Assembly (NCBI GenBank): GCA_016987375.1
Contig: PJRA01000420.1
Coordinates: forward strand, 376,820 to 414,468
Origin: Brachionus koreanus
Lineage: Eukaryota > Rotifera > Eurotatoria > Ploima > Brachionidae
Direction: 5' to 3'
DNA length: 37,649 bases
In this document: piece by piece, positions 12,150 through 23,308 of the stretch
Numbering within the stretch: the first letter of the stretch is position 1
How the letters are laid out: every line of letters starts with the position of its first letter
The notes under the pieces: model-generated
Databases searched by the model: none
What the model saw: the letters and a program-made list of their open reading frames with translations, nothing else
Told to the model about the DNA's origin: nothing
Made by a program: the position numbers and the translations under genes

Positions 12150-12345
12150 TGATTTGAGGAGTAGTTCAAGGATTTTTCTGTTTTTCTCACTTGATTCTCT
12201 AAAAAGGTATCTAATTGACTCCATCGTTCCATCTTTGCATTCTTCTTTGTTAAGCTTGTTTTCAAGCTTTATCGGTTTATCCTATCACTTGCTTTGGCTG
12301 CCATATTTTCTATATTGTCTTTTTCTTCTAGGATAGTTTTCATTT
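12150..12345 (-). pseudogene. Degenerate coiled-coil-like coding remnant
   Basis: On the minus strand, frames broken by stops read IDEMKTILEEKDNIENMAA, then KASDRINR, then KMERWSQLDTFLENQVRKTEK. The heptad-like spacing and charge resemble the coiled-coil part of LINE ORF1 proteins. No domain is intact. The plus-strand Phe/Leu/Ser-rich frame over the same bases is its shadow. Confidence 0.2.
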
Positions 12346-12783
12346 CATCTATCACGGATTTTTAGCTAGTTCTATTTTAATATATTAATTTTGTTCATTT
12401 TTTTTAAATCACATAATGTCTTTACCATATTGTGAATATTCAAGACAAATAGAATATCTAGTCTAGTGACCTAAAGCTGTGTTTACAAATTAACTATGCA
12501 ATAAATTGTTTTCTTTTTTATCTATTGGTCTGGCAAAATCACTTTCAATTGTAGACTTTAATTAAAAGAAAATCAGAATGAAACAATACATTTTTTTTAT
12601 TAATTATTTATTTGACATATAATTCAAAAAATCTAGAGTTACTGTCTTTATTGCTTTTGTTTTATAATTGGAAATTTAAAATTTATAAAATTAAATTTTT
12701 TCTTAATTTTATTTATAAATTAATCACTGTCAGACTATCAAATTTTTTTATAAGTCAAACTACTTGTTTTCCTTTTACATGTA

Positions 12784-12880
12784 AATACATTTATTTATTT
12801 ATTTAATAAATTTGAGGTAAACCTCAGGCCACACAGAATGGAACTAAGTCCTTCTTTTCAGCCTAGCGATTGAGAAAATG
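12784..12880 (-). mobile_element. Retroelement 3' tail with hairpin (minus orientation)
   Basis: Read on the minus strand: AATCGCTAGGCTGAAAAGAAGG, about 25 nt of spacer, then the hairpin at 12826-12813 (TGAGG, TTTA, CCTCA), then AAATTTATTAAATAAATAAATAAA. It matches the tail at 31003-31055, which follows LINE-like coding sequence. Only the 3' end is recognisable. Confidence 0.6.
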
Positions 12881-15800
12881 AATATAAATAAAGAAATTTA
12901 TGATTTGGCAGTTTAAAGGGTCAGATATTTAACACGTTCTTAAATGTAAATACATTGTTACACATAAATTTAGACGTAACTATTTATTCAGAAAAAGTTA
13001 ATGAAATTAAGTTTTTTCTATATTAAATTTATTAAATAAAATTTGATTTGATTTTTAGTAAAATAAGCTCACTCTTTCACTTTGATATTAATTGCATTTT
13101 ACATTTCAGACTTAGCTGAAAAATTGAAATAAAATCAAGACTGGAAAAAAGTCAATCAGGAATACGTTTAGATGCATATCATTAATCTGTAATTAAAAGC
13201 AAAAAAAATTGACTGAAATGAATTTTTTTAATATTTTTTAATTTTGATAATTATGTGAAGTGTGTTAATATCATTTATAAATGATCAGTTTTAAAAATTT
13301 TGATAGATTATCATATCCCATTGTGTAATTGCTACTTTACTGAGCAATCAAACATTTTAATATTTAATATTAATTTTGATATTTTTCTATTTTTTTAAGT
13401 ATTTTTTTTTCTTTATTTTTATTTCGACCTTTTTGTTTTCATTTTAATCTAAGTGTAAAATAATTAGTCTCCTAAAAGACAAAACTAAAACTAATAGTTA
13501 AATTAAAATAGGTTTGGGATTTTTGGAAGGAATATTAAGCATAATCTTAGTCCTTTTTGAATAAATTCTTACACAGCTTTTTTTAATCTCAGTTTCTAAC
13601 ATTTATTATTATGTGTTGGAGGAATGAAGATTTTCTGGATGCTTTAAGAGTAAAGCCGATAAAGGAAATATAAGCTTTTGTTTTATGCATAAACGAAGAA
13701 GATTGAATTGCTATGCCAGGTAATCTCATACCCCAGTAACTATTATAAGAAATACATATGTCTTGATGACTATTTATTTAAATAGTTAAAGGAAAAAAAT
13801 CCGAGGCAGCTAAGAATGGGTGAAAGTTGTTCTTTTCAATAAATGTATTGGTGAAGGACATAGGAGCATAGACGTAATCATTGAAAATAATGCTTTTGAA
13901 ATCTTATTACAAAATCATAAAGCAAAGAATACTTGTAATAATTAAAGATTATTATTGTTTCTTCAAAAGCCTTCTTTGTGCAAGGAGCTTGAATGTCAAT
14001 TGCTCATTACAAAGAAAAAAATAATCAAGAAACTTTTTTCTAGAAGTTGGAAAATAAACATTTAGCGAGAATTTTATAAAGCAGAAAATATTTCATCATG
14101 ATTTTTGTTTTATTTTTATTTTACTCATTTTTTTTAAAGAGTCCTTATAAGTATTATCAATTTTTAAAAGTCAAATAACCCAAAAAATAAAAAGAAAAAC
14201 GATCTAGCATTTTTTCTTTTACGTTTGAATCTTAACGTTATTGTTTGATCAAATTAATTAAAAAACAAAAAATTGTCTTTTTTTTAATTGACAGCAACAT
14301 TTAATTTTTTATTTCAAGAAAATTTTTTTTTGGCAATGAAAAAAATTAAATAAAAAAAATAAATTTTTTTTTCAAACAAGTGTTGATAATTACTAAAGAT
14401 TATCCTGGTAAATAAGACACTCTTTCCTAATAAATTTGCTGTCAATTAGAATTCAAAGAAAAAATAAGTTAAGCACACCCATGTCGCACTTTTCTCTTTT
14501 GACTAAAAGTTGTTTTAATCTTTTTTTTTTAAATTATAACTTTATTTTTGATATTGCTTTTTTACAAAGTGTCATTAAAATCTTTTTTTTTAATTTAAAA
14601 TTTAGAACATGCTTTCTAAATGATAAAGAAATTAAGATTTTTACTAAAAATTTGACAAAATTAAAAGTCAAAAAATTTAGAAAATAAAAATTATTATTCA
14701 TGTTCTTTCAATTGTGAAGATTAACGTTTTTTAATTAATTTTTTATTACAAGAAAACATCTCATGAGTGATGAACGAAAAAAAATTAGGTTTTTAAGAAA
14801 ATAAAAAGTGTCTAAATTCTAATTTTTATTGTCGCTTGTTAGTATGGTATGGTCAGAATTGATTATTAAATTAATGCACTCCTTGAGCAGCATTCATTTC
14901 ATTGATTTTTTGGTAACTATTTTAATGCTTGGACGGTGGGGTAGTTTGTCCTACACCATCAATGGTTTTATTTTATACCCTATCATGGATGGGTAGGGTT
15001 CATTCCAAAATTTAGTGAACTAATAAAAAATGTCAAATTGATAAAAGTATCAATTATATTCAAGATTTCACATTAATTTATTTGTAAAGACTAGACCCCA
15101 ATTACGGCTCAATTAAATCAAATTTAAACAATTTTCTAATAAATAATATTTTATTCAAATGAAAAAAAAATTTAATTTAATTTTAATAAAAGAGCTTTTT
15201 CTAAATTGGACAAATTAGTTGTAGATAATCTCGCGTGATTATTAGCCTATGGCCATACAAAGAAATAAAAAAGCCTAATTAAAATAGAAAGCTAGATTTT
15301 CGCTTCAATGAAAATAAATTTGTGTTGTTCATCTCTTGTAAATTTCAATGTCAAAAGGAAGTTAGTCAAACAAAAAAGCAATTAATTGATTTTCTATTTT
15401 GTTTACTTAACTAAATTGAAATATTGATAGGCATCGAGCTTTTATCAATCAATTAAATCTAGGTAAATTTATTATTCCGATTGATTAGAATAACAATCGA
15501 ATGTCTGATATAGTTCTCTATCTCAAGAGACTAGTCCGCTTAAAGACATTTCAATTAGTTATTTTAAGCAGACTTTTATTTCTAACAAAATGATTTTCTT
15601 TTTTAGTACAATTTAATTTAGACTTTTAATTAAATTAAGTATTATATAAATTTCTAGCGTGACGGATACAAAACAGGCCCTAGTTTTTTTTTAAAAAGCA
15701 TTTTATTTTGGATGGAATGTGCTCATAAATCATAAATGGTTTACGTGACCAATCCTAAAATAAAATAAAAAATTTATGAGCGATGTTTAAATGATGAGGG

Positions 15801-17220
15801 CTTAATGTTGACCACACAATTGGAGATTAATTTAAATTTTAATTGCAAAATTTCAAGCTAGTATTTTAAATGGGATTAAAAAGTTTCAACAAGCAAATAT
15901 TTGTTATACAACTAATATTTTTTTTAATGCAAAATTAAAACTATAAAACAAAAAATAAAGTCAATTTTATTTAATCCTTTTAAATTGGCTTTTGGATTTA
16001 GATATGATATGAGTGTTGGTGGTGGCAGGCAGGCAGGCCGTTCTTATCGCTTTCTAATTTCCATATGCTCTTTTTTCTACCTTCTCGCCTAATCTCTACT
16101 TCTTATCAAGTTCTTGGGCCGGTTGCTAGTCTTAAAAATTCATTAGTAAAATTGGTTCAAGTGCTCGTTTATTAAAATATAATAAAAGTCTAATTTTTTT
16201 TTCTATTTGTTTTAGCTTTTAAAAAGCTGAGCTTTTGTGTTCGTTACAAAGTTAATTTAGGTAATATTTATTAGCAATTAAGAAGCATTATTAAATCTAA
16301 TTTAGCAAAACAAATAGTAGAAAAAAAAATCTTTTTGTTTGTTTCAGACCTATTGATTTGTTTTTAGGCTAAGGATATTGTTTTAGTCGAGATGGCAACC
16401 TGGAAGTATTCTCGACTATTAGCTAATTTATTTTCTCACTCTCTCTCTCAATTACCTTAGATGAAATGTAGACTAAACTAGTTACGAATAATTTAATCCA
16501 CCAGTCGATCAAATTATCCGCGGATTATTTAGTTTGTGGTAGTCGTGCATGCATTCAGTCGGAATTTTTCACTCTTCCGCTTCACAAATTTGATTTCTAA
16601 TTCTCATGTTATTTCACACACATACACACTAACATGCACAAACTCTTAAGTTGATATTTATTCAATTGGCACAAATTTCCAAGTCACAATTCAAGTGAAT
16701 TTCACCATCTTTTAAATAAAATTGAATTTATTTTGTTTTGAATTTTTCATCTTCGAAAATAAACAATTTTTTTCTAGTAATAAAAACATTGTAGTGTAAT
16801 ATTTGTGTTGCTCTAGAACAAATAAGACCTAAAGTAGTTTTTTTAAATTTTTTCTAGACTTTTTGCTTTCTAAGCATAAAAATTTTATTGAGAAAAAAAT
16901 TTTTTGAAAGGTTGTAAGTATTTATTATTTCAACTTTAACCGAATTAAAATTATTTCTTCTTCTATTATTAGATATTTTATTTTTTATTTCTCCATGAAA
17001 TAAACAACCATAATATGATCAGTTAGGACTAATGAAGTCTTAATTCAGTAATGACAATAAAATTTTTCTCTTCGTTTAAGTTAAACACGTTAAATTTTGT
17101 CATTACCCTTATTATTTTTTTTTTATAAATTTTGACCTATCAGGTCTATACAAGTTTTTTTGTCAATAAATAATAATTATTAGTTGTTTTTAAAGATTTT
17201 TTGTCATTTAAAAATTTTTT
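12881..17220. other. AT-rich non-coding stretch with a few less AT-rich islands
   Basis: No gene is supported. Less AT-rich patches lie at about 13610-13870 (frames broken by stops), 14930-15010 (short imperfect hairpins such as CCCTA...TAGGG) and 16010-16130 (a (GGCA)3 run at 16024-16038). An island at 16360-16640 has a hairpin and a short ATCCGCGGAT palindrome near 16518-16527. These could be regulatory or old repeat pieces. Confidence 0.35.
16384..16418. repeat. 9-bp perfect inverted repeat with 17-nt loop
   Basis: TAGTCGAGA at 16384-16392 pairs exactly with TCTCGACTA at 16410-16418. The loop contains GGCAACC, an RFX half-site-like word. It lies in a less AT-rich island of otherwise bare sequence. 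Confidence 0.55.
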
Positions 17221-17385
17221 TTTTCGATCCTATTCTATCCTGGTGGATAATGGGAAGGCGCTCATCTCCTTTTCAAGTACCTTTTTTGAGCAACAGTTCC
17301 GATCTGACACAGTGTAGATGATTCTAAAAAAATTACCATTAACAAATTTAAAACAGCAAATTTTTAGATTGAAAAATGATTCAAC

Positions 17386-17434
17386 TTAAGATTATGAAAG
17401 TTAAGATATGATATCTTAACTTTCATAATCTTAA
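17386..17434. repeat. 49-bp near-perfect palindrome (24-bp arms, 1-nt centre)
   Basis: The left arm 17386-17409 is the exact reverse complement of 17411-17434, with a single G at 17410 as spacer. Each arm itself contains the near-repeated word AAGTTAAGAT/TTAAGATTATG. Such a structure can extrude as a cruciform in DNA or fold as a long hairpin in RNA. No flanking duplication was seen that would make it a clear MITE. Confidence 0.8.
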
Positions 17435-17507
17435 CTTTCAAACACTTCTAAATTACTTTGTTTCAAATTTTTGTTGATATACTAAATAACAAAAATTAGC
17501 AAGGGGA

Positions 17508-17595
17508 CTGAAAAGAAGGCTTTTGTCGTTCGGGCAAGTCCCGAGAAATTCCAAAATTTATTTTTCTAATAAAATAATAATATCAATTGTAATTT
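17508..17595 (+). mobile_element. Retroelement tail copy (plus orientation)
   Basis: Begins GGACTGAAAAGAAGG and continues into TTGTCGTTCGGGCAAGTCCCGA, then ATTCCAAAATTTATTTTT and an AT tail. It aligns base for base with the copy at 22405 over most of its length. The usual end hairpin is eroded, but a nearby TCGGG/CCCGA pair can form. Confidence 0.55.
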
Positions 17596-17644
17596 CATTT
17601 TACTTTTACTCACAAATTCGACTCATTAATTAGACAATAGATAT

Positions 17645-17745
17645 TTTATTTATTTTTTTTTTTAATAAAAATTTAATTTGGGAGAGGTTCCCAGGTTTGT
17701 CCGAATGGCATACGCCTTCGTTTAAACCCAATTTTTATTTTAAAT
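17645..17745 (-). mobile_element. Retroelement tail copy (minus orientation)
   Basis: Minus strand: GAAGGCGTATGCCATTCGG, a spacer, the hairpin TGGGA...TCCCA (17693-17679), then AAATTAAATTTTTATT and an A-rich tail. It is the same subfamily as the copies at 17508, 22405 and 27665, and lies head-on to the one at 17508. Confidence 0.55.
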
Positions 17746-17956
17746 TGAATTTATTTTTCATAAATGTAAAAAAAAAGAATATTAGTCAGTTTGGTAAAAG
17801 TATCTATAGGTATCTTAAATTCATTGTGTTATTTTGAAGTGACAAAATTGTGCGTGAATCTTCTTGGCAAGAGAAAGACTATTATAGAAATTCAAATTCA
17901 TGTCTGGAAAACACAAACATGATTTCAATGATTTTTATTTGAATCTTAATGGAAAA

Positions 17957-18331
17957 AATAACACCAATAAGACCAAGGTAGATTCACCTCACCAATTCAC
18001 TTGTTCCTTAAGGTGGCCTCAGTCCCGAATCAATATACAATTAATATTATTTTTAATTGTATTAATCAAGTCTAAAATTATTTTGCAACTTAAGAATTTT
18101 TTTTTTCATAGTCTTTCAAAAAATTTTTTGCTTATTTATTCAAGTAGTTTTTTTCTCCTCTTTAACAAATTCACTGTAAAATTTTAATAAGTAACTTAAA
18201 CTAATCTAACATTTTGTTTCAATTATATTTTGTTTTTCAAAATTAATTTTCATTTGGCTGAAAAGAAGGACAAAGTTTCCATTCCAACCGGCCAAGGCTT
18301 TGCCGAACTATATTTTAAATAAATAAATAAA
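17957..18331 (+). mobile_element. SINE-like element, near full-length copy
   Basis: The longest copy of the main family. The head reads TCACTTGTTCCTTAAGGTGG then CCTCAGTCCCGAATC; GTCCCGAATC resembles a pol III B box, but I see no clear A box. An AT-rich middle leads to the tail GGCTGAAAAGAAGGACAAAG, then CCATTCCAACCGGCCAAGGC, a GGC/GCC hairpin, and TATATTTTAAATAAATAAAT. A 10-bp flank (TAATGGAAAA) occurs at 17947-17956 and 18332-18341, with diverged similarity beyond, as expected of an old target-site duplication. Compared with the copy at 20846 it keeps about 70 bp more of the middle. The 95-codon frame inside is not a gene. Confidence 0.7.
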
Positions 18332-18341
18332 TAATGGAAAA

Positions 18342-20395
18342 CATTATACCATTTTTTCTACTGTATTTTTAGCAATTTCTTCTATAGCATTTTTTTTGTT
18401 GGAATGGTGACGTAAAATAAGACACAAGGCCATTCTATGGGTAAATCCCTCATTTTTTGAAAATAGAAAAGAATAACTATTTTATTTTGTGTATCAACAG
18501 AATTTCTATTTCTAAAATTCAAAACAAACATCATTCAAAAATTACAAAAAGTATCATCATATGGCTAGCTTATTTTGTTTAAATAAATAAATTATTAGTT
18601 TACAATTAAAGACTAATTAACTTAATTTTTTTAGCAAAAAAAAATGAATAGGCCATTGATTGAAATTGTCTTTTTGCACTTGATATTAGCAAATTGAGCT
18701 CTCGTCTGTGAAAATTGAAAATAAACTAAATCTTGTTTTAGGATTAATTAAAAGTGAAACAATAAAGTTTGAACTTTAGAAAATTTTTATTTCAAATCAA
18801 ATATTAGATAAAATTGAAACTAATGTATTTTATTGTACTGATTTTAATATTTGCTTTTAACAATTACAACAGCAACAACAACAACAAAAGAGAGATAAGA
18901 TAATAGCAATATAGGAACATGACCTTTAAAGTACACTTAAAATAATGTGCTAATTGTGTAGATAAAATTTACATGTATTAACATTGGTGATAAAGATATG
19001 TGTATTTAAAAGCTTATCTGGATAAGGTTTGCGATAAAAATCATCGTAAAATTCTAAGACAAAATAGATTTTTGAACAGAAGCGTTTAAATCACGCCTAG
19101 AGGATTTTGTTTGAATTAATTAGAAAAATTCGTGACAGTTAGCTTTGGAGGACAATGTGGGTTAATGACGATAGAAATAAACAGAACTGTTCTAAATAAT
19201 TAGTTTTGTCGGCCAACAGAATTTAAATTGTAGGCAAATGAAACAAACAAACAAACTTTTTTGCGAAGCCAATAAAACTTTATCTCTTTGATTTTGCTTG
19301 CTTTATTAGCTTTTTTAAAAAAAATAACAGAAACTCATAATAGTTTTTTTAGTTTTGGTAATCAATAATGAAAAATAAGAAAAAAAAACGCCAAGTTGCA
19401 CTAATCCTTTTTGAGATTTTAGTTGTTTAGTAGTTTGACCCTCATTGCGAGTTTGCGATGGCTTATCAATTTAATTTTACTTTTAAAATAGAGCTTTGTT
19501 GTATTTTGATATTTTAATTAAGTTTTGGTGCGTGTTTCTATTTTTTTTTATTAATTTTTCAGCTAACGTTAAAAAAAAAAGAAATTAAAATAAATTTTAC
19601 TGATTTTAAAATACTCTAGTCTTTTTCTTTGTATCAATTTTTTTTAAAGTAATTAATAGACACAGGTAATAAAGTGAACTTTTAATACATGCTAATTTGA
19701 AAATCAAAAATTAGATATGAATATCAAATTTTATTTTAGATAAAAAAGAGATGTAGGGATTTTTATTTTTTTAAACCAAAAAAAAATTTTAAGCGATGTG
19801 TTGATTAATTTTGAGCTTTGGGTTCAATTTTTTTTCTAAAAGTTTGTTTGTTTTACATTACCGTAGGAGCAAAAAATATTTAATTAAATTTTTTTTTGTT
19901 TAAAAAATTCCCATCAATAATATAATTGATATTAATTACGACTCAGTTCATAATGTAGAATTAAAGCTTTGATTTTCTTCTCAGTTATTTTAATCATGCA
20001 TCCGATTTTTCAACATTCTCTAGGAGAATCTCTATGATTTTCTAGTTAGTGTTTGAGAATTACTAGGTTCAAGTTAGGTGTATATAGAAAAAAAAAGAAA
20101 AAAGTGAGCAAATCTTTTCGACTTTTCTTTTGTAAAACTAACACAGTAATCATCTCTGTCAAAATTTTCAGCTGCTATATCCTCTGCACAATACCAATTC
20201 GAATCCATTTGATTTATTATTCTTTCTATCAACATCCCAATCTATTAGATCTTAGATTAATAATATAATAATAGTTCGTATCTACAATAATAAGATATTC
20301 TGTGCACCTTTTATTTTTATTCAATATTGATTTGACAGCCTTTTTTTACACGAAAAAGCTCAGGAAAATCAAAATAAATCCATTTCATTATACAT
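18342..20395. other. AT-rich non-coding stretch
   Basis: No gene or clear repeat copy is supported. A (CAA)n microsatellite lies at about 18868-18888. A short acceptor-like word (ATTTTCAG) at about 20163-20171 is followed by ~24 open codons, but nothing supports an exon there. Confidence 0.35.
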
Positions 20396-20409
20396 TTCAG
20401 AGGCATGAA

Positions 20410-20597
20410 CAGAGCATACAGAGTATACTGTAGCTTTTATCCTTATTATTTTTACTTTAATTATTATTTACCGATTTTACTATTATTTCAAAAATTACTA
20501 AAAACAAATTTTTTTTTTCAAGGCGGGGAGGAAGGACTAAGATCCATTCCAAACTGCCCGGGTTTAACCCCTAACTATATTTTTTAAATAAATAAAA
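20410..20597 (+). mobile_element. SINE-like element, second family, with exact 14-bp target-site duplication
   Basis: The 188-bp insert is bracketed by TTCAGAGGCATGAA at 20396-20409 and 20598-20611. It starts with ACTGTAGCTTTTATCC-type sequence, has an AT-rich middle (TTATTTACCGATTTTACTA) and the shared tail GGAAGGACTAAGATCCATTCC, AAACTGCCC, hairpin GGGT-TTA-ACCC (20560-20570), then TATATTTTTTAAATAAATAAA. Reverse-orientation relatives lie at 21494, 22030 and 31765. The 60-codon frame within it is spurious. Confidence 0.75.
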
Positions 20598-20845
20598 TTC
20601 AGAGGCATGAAATCTAAAGGTAGAAATATTTTAATTAGACAATATAGTGTTACCAATTAATAATCAATAATCAATTTTTGTGCAAGTTTAAAATTACGAA
20701 TCTAGGTGAATGACTACCTTGCAATTTTTATTCTTAATTTTAGCTAAAATTAGAACATTAATTGCGTAATTACAGTGTGAATAACCAAAAAAAATTCAAA
20801 ACTATATACGAGTTTTGCACCAATATTAAAATAGCACCAATTTCA

Positions 20846-21107
20846 CCTCACAAATTGACTTGTTCCTTATGGTGGCCTCAGTCCCGAATCAATATACATA
20901 ATATTATTATTATTATGCTTATTTATTTAAATAGTTTTTTTCTTCTCTTTAAACAAATTCACTGTAAAATTTTAATAAGTAACTTTAATCTAATCTAACA
21001 TTTTGTTTCAATTATATTTTGTTTTTCAAATTTTTTTTTTCATGTGGCTGAAAGGAAGGACAAAGTTTCCATTCCAACCGGCCAAGGCTTTGCCGAACTA
21101 TATTTTA
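20846..21107 (+). mobile_element. SINE-like element with exact 21-bp target-site duplication
   Basis: The 262-bp insert is flanked by the same 21 bp at 20825-20845 and 21108-21128. Head CCTTATGGTGGCCTCAGTCC and tail GGCTGAAAGGAAGGACAAAG with the GGC-TTT-GCC hairpin (21086-21094) match the copy at 17957 closely. The middle is about 70 bp shorter, so it is an internally deleted or sub-family copy. The exact flank shows a fairly recent insertion. Confidence 0.82.
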
Positions 21108-21334
21108 ATTAAAATAGCACCAATTTCATAAATTCATTCTTATTTTACATTATTAAATTTTAGTTCAAATTTTTTTTTACTTAAAGTTAACATAATGAGC
21201 TTTTAATTTTTTTAGATAAATTAATATAAATTGTAAATTTCTTTTCTAACATTTAATAATTTAAACGTTTAACTAAATCCAAATTAACTCTAATTTTTGT
21301 TATTTTGCAACATTGTGCGACATCAAAAATCAAT

Positions 21335-21385
21335 CTAGGGCTGAAAGGAAGGACTAAGGCTCCAAAAAAAAATAAATAAGTAGGG
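21335..21385 (+). mobile_element. Tail-only retroelement remnant lacking the hairpin
   Basis: GGGCTGAAAGGAAGGACTAAGG is followed almost at once by an A-run and AATAAATAAG. The spacer and hairpin present in the other copies are missing. Confidence 0.5.
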
Positions 21386-21493
21386 TTTAGAAAATGCTGG
21401 ATTCCCCAAAATAGGTGATTTTAGCAATAACCAACTTAGTATTGTTAAAATTTAGTCTTGAAAGTTCTTTTCTTATCAAAAAGCATTCTTTTT

Positions 21494-21617
21494 ATTTATT
21501 TTTTTTAGTCCTTAGTCCTTCCTTTCAGCCGCCTTGAAAAAAAAAAATTTGTTTTTAGTAATTTTTGAAATAATAGTAAATTCGGTAAATAATAATTAAA
21601 GTAGAAATAATAAGGAT
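21494..21617 (-). mobile_element. 5'-truncated second-family SINE with exact 15-bp target-site duplication
   Basis: The 124-bp insert is bracketed by AAAAGCATTCTTTTT at 21479-21493 and 21618-21632. On the minus strand it begins inside the family (ATCCTTATTATTTCTACTTT) and ends GGCTGAAAGGAAGGACTAAG, then directly an A/T tail without hairpin. Truncation at the 5' end with an exact duplication is what target-primed reverse transcription gives. Confidence 0.75.
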
Positions 21618-21879
21618 AAAAGCATTCTTTTTGAAACTGTTAGATTTTCACTTTAAATTTCTTTCCGTTTATTTTTTTTTTCTCTTTTAAGTTAGCTATC
21701 TACTCAAATTTTTTCTAAAAATTATTGAATAGTTTGTCATATCCAGTTAATATTTTCATACTCTTTGCGTTTTTTCAACATTTGAATTTAGTCTCTCTTT
21801 CTTCTTATGTATTTCTTCATATGTTATTGATGATTTGACCACTATTGTTAGGCTTCTAAACAGTTACATCATATTAAAA

Positions 21880-22015
21880 AAAATTTACAATATTTAACTT
21901 TGATCTAATTTAACATTTTGATTCAAATTAAGTCTTGTTTTTTCAAAAAAAAATTTAATCTGGCTGAAAGGAAGGACTAATTTTCCATTCCAACCGACCA
22001 ACTGATCATCCTAAG
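21880..22015 (+). mobile_element. First-family SINE, 3' part
   Basis: AACTTTGATCTAATTTAACA through GTCTTGTTTTTTC and GGCTGAAAGGAAGGACTAAT, CCATTCCAACCG aligns with the copies at 17957 and 20846. The sequence beyond CCGACCAACTG diverges and no hairpin is left. It lies directly against an oppositely oriented copy. Confidence 0.6.
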
Positions 22016-22029
22016 CATGGACATAATTT

Positions 22030-22215
22030 TTTTTTAAATATATTTTTTGTTTAAACCACGGCAGTTTGGAATGAATCTTAGTCCTTTCTTTCAGTCGCAT
22101 GAAAAAAAAACATTGCTTTTTTTTGTTAAAGAAAAAAAAGTAAGAATAAGAGCAACTGCAGACTGAGTGTGGAGCAAATCTTTAAATTAACTTTGCTGTA
22201 GGACATAGTCTTTCC
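22030..22215 (-). mobile_element. Second-family SINE, minus orientation
   Basis: Minus strand: TTTAAAGATTTGCTCCACAC, GTCTGCAGTTGCTCTTATTC, then GACTGAAAGAAAGGACTAAG, ATTCATTCCAAACTGCC and a degraded hairpin region before an AT-rich tail. The head TAAAGATTTGCTC is shared with the copy at 31765, showing that this family extends further 5' than the copy at 20410. Confidence 0.6.
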
Positions 22216-22404
22216 AATTAATATTCATTTAACTTTGAAATATCTCGTACTTTTTCTTGCTTCTTAATTTCCATGATTAAATGTCAATTATTTAAATCTA
22301 TCTTTCTCATTGCCATTCATAGAAAACTAAATTAAAAAAACTATAAATTTTTCAAATTTTACTTATTTTATTTTATTTATTTATTTTTATCTATTTCCAA
22401 ACAT

Positions 22405-22490
22405 GAGGGCTGAAAAGAGGGCTATGCCGCTCGAAACTGCCCTGGAGTTACTCCAAAATTATTTTTCAAAAAAAAAAAAAATAGAAATCT
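22405..22490 (+). mobile_element. Retroelement tail copy with TGGAG/CTCCA hairpin
   Basis: GGGCTGAAAAGAGGGCTATG, CCGCTCGAAACTGCCC, then the perfect hairpin TGGAG-TTA-CTCCA at 22443-22455, AAAATTATTTTT and an A-run. It is the cleanest example of the end hairpin in this subfamily. Confidence 0.65.
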
Positions 22491-23308
22491 AAAAAATTCA
22501 ACAATCTATTTAATATTTTATCAAAAGAACTTTTTAATTTTTTGAATGGAATACATTTCTTAATTTGATATATTTAATGACCAAGTATCATAGTGGAAAT
22601 GATAAAGTATGCATAGACAATTTGATAAATGATAAGATTTAATTAATTCATTTTAAAAAAAAATATATATATATTATGAACTAATGTATTTCAAGTAACT
22701 GATATGCGATTTTTATCAATACAAATATCATTTTTAGAATTTTTATATTTGATATTAATATTTGTCATGAGAAAGCTAAAATTTATTATATCAATATCGA
22801 ATATCTATATTCATGACTTTTTGATTGTGTTTTTCATTTTCTACTAGGAGAATGAAGAGAAAAACTAATATTTATAAAACAATTTATCAGGTTCTGTTGC
22901 ATAATTACAGAAGAATAAAAAACCAAAGAATATCAAAGAGCTCATCTGTTTTTGATTGAAATATTTTCCAAATATTTAGAGTGAAACTTATATGCCAGTT
23001 GTGAATATTCATTCAAAAACTAAACAAATAAAAATCTAAGTCTCTTATTTTAAATCCTAAAATAAAATTATCAATATTTATCTCTTATGTTTTTTAATTT
23101 AGCCAGTTAATTATTTATTCAAATATGATAAAGTACAGTTGTTTATATTTAGTATCTTTAGAACAAGACCAGAAACAAAAACTCTCAGTGTCTATTTATA
23201 AAGGCCGAGAATACTTTTATTTAATAAAATTTTATATTTGTTATAACTTTTTGAATTAGATTGTCAAATCGAACCCTAAGACTATAATTCACTTCATCTT
23301 AAGGTCAT

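Noticed and set aside
14930..15010. Pair of small G/C-rich hairpins
   Set aside because: The stems are imperfect and short, and there is no link to a transcript or repeat family; too weak for a feature.
17900..18187. 95-codon plus-strand frame
   Set aside because: It runs through a SINE copy; a related frame appears in the copy at 20846, as expected of repeat sequence, not a gene.
20405..20587. 60-codon plus-strand frame
   Set aside because: It lies entirely inside the SINE bracketed by target-site duplications at 20396 and 20598.
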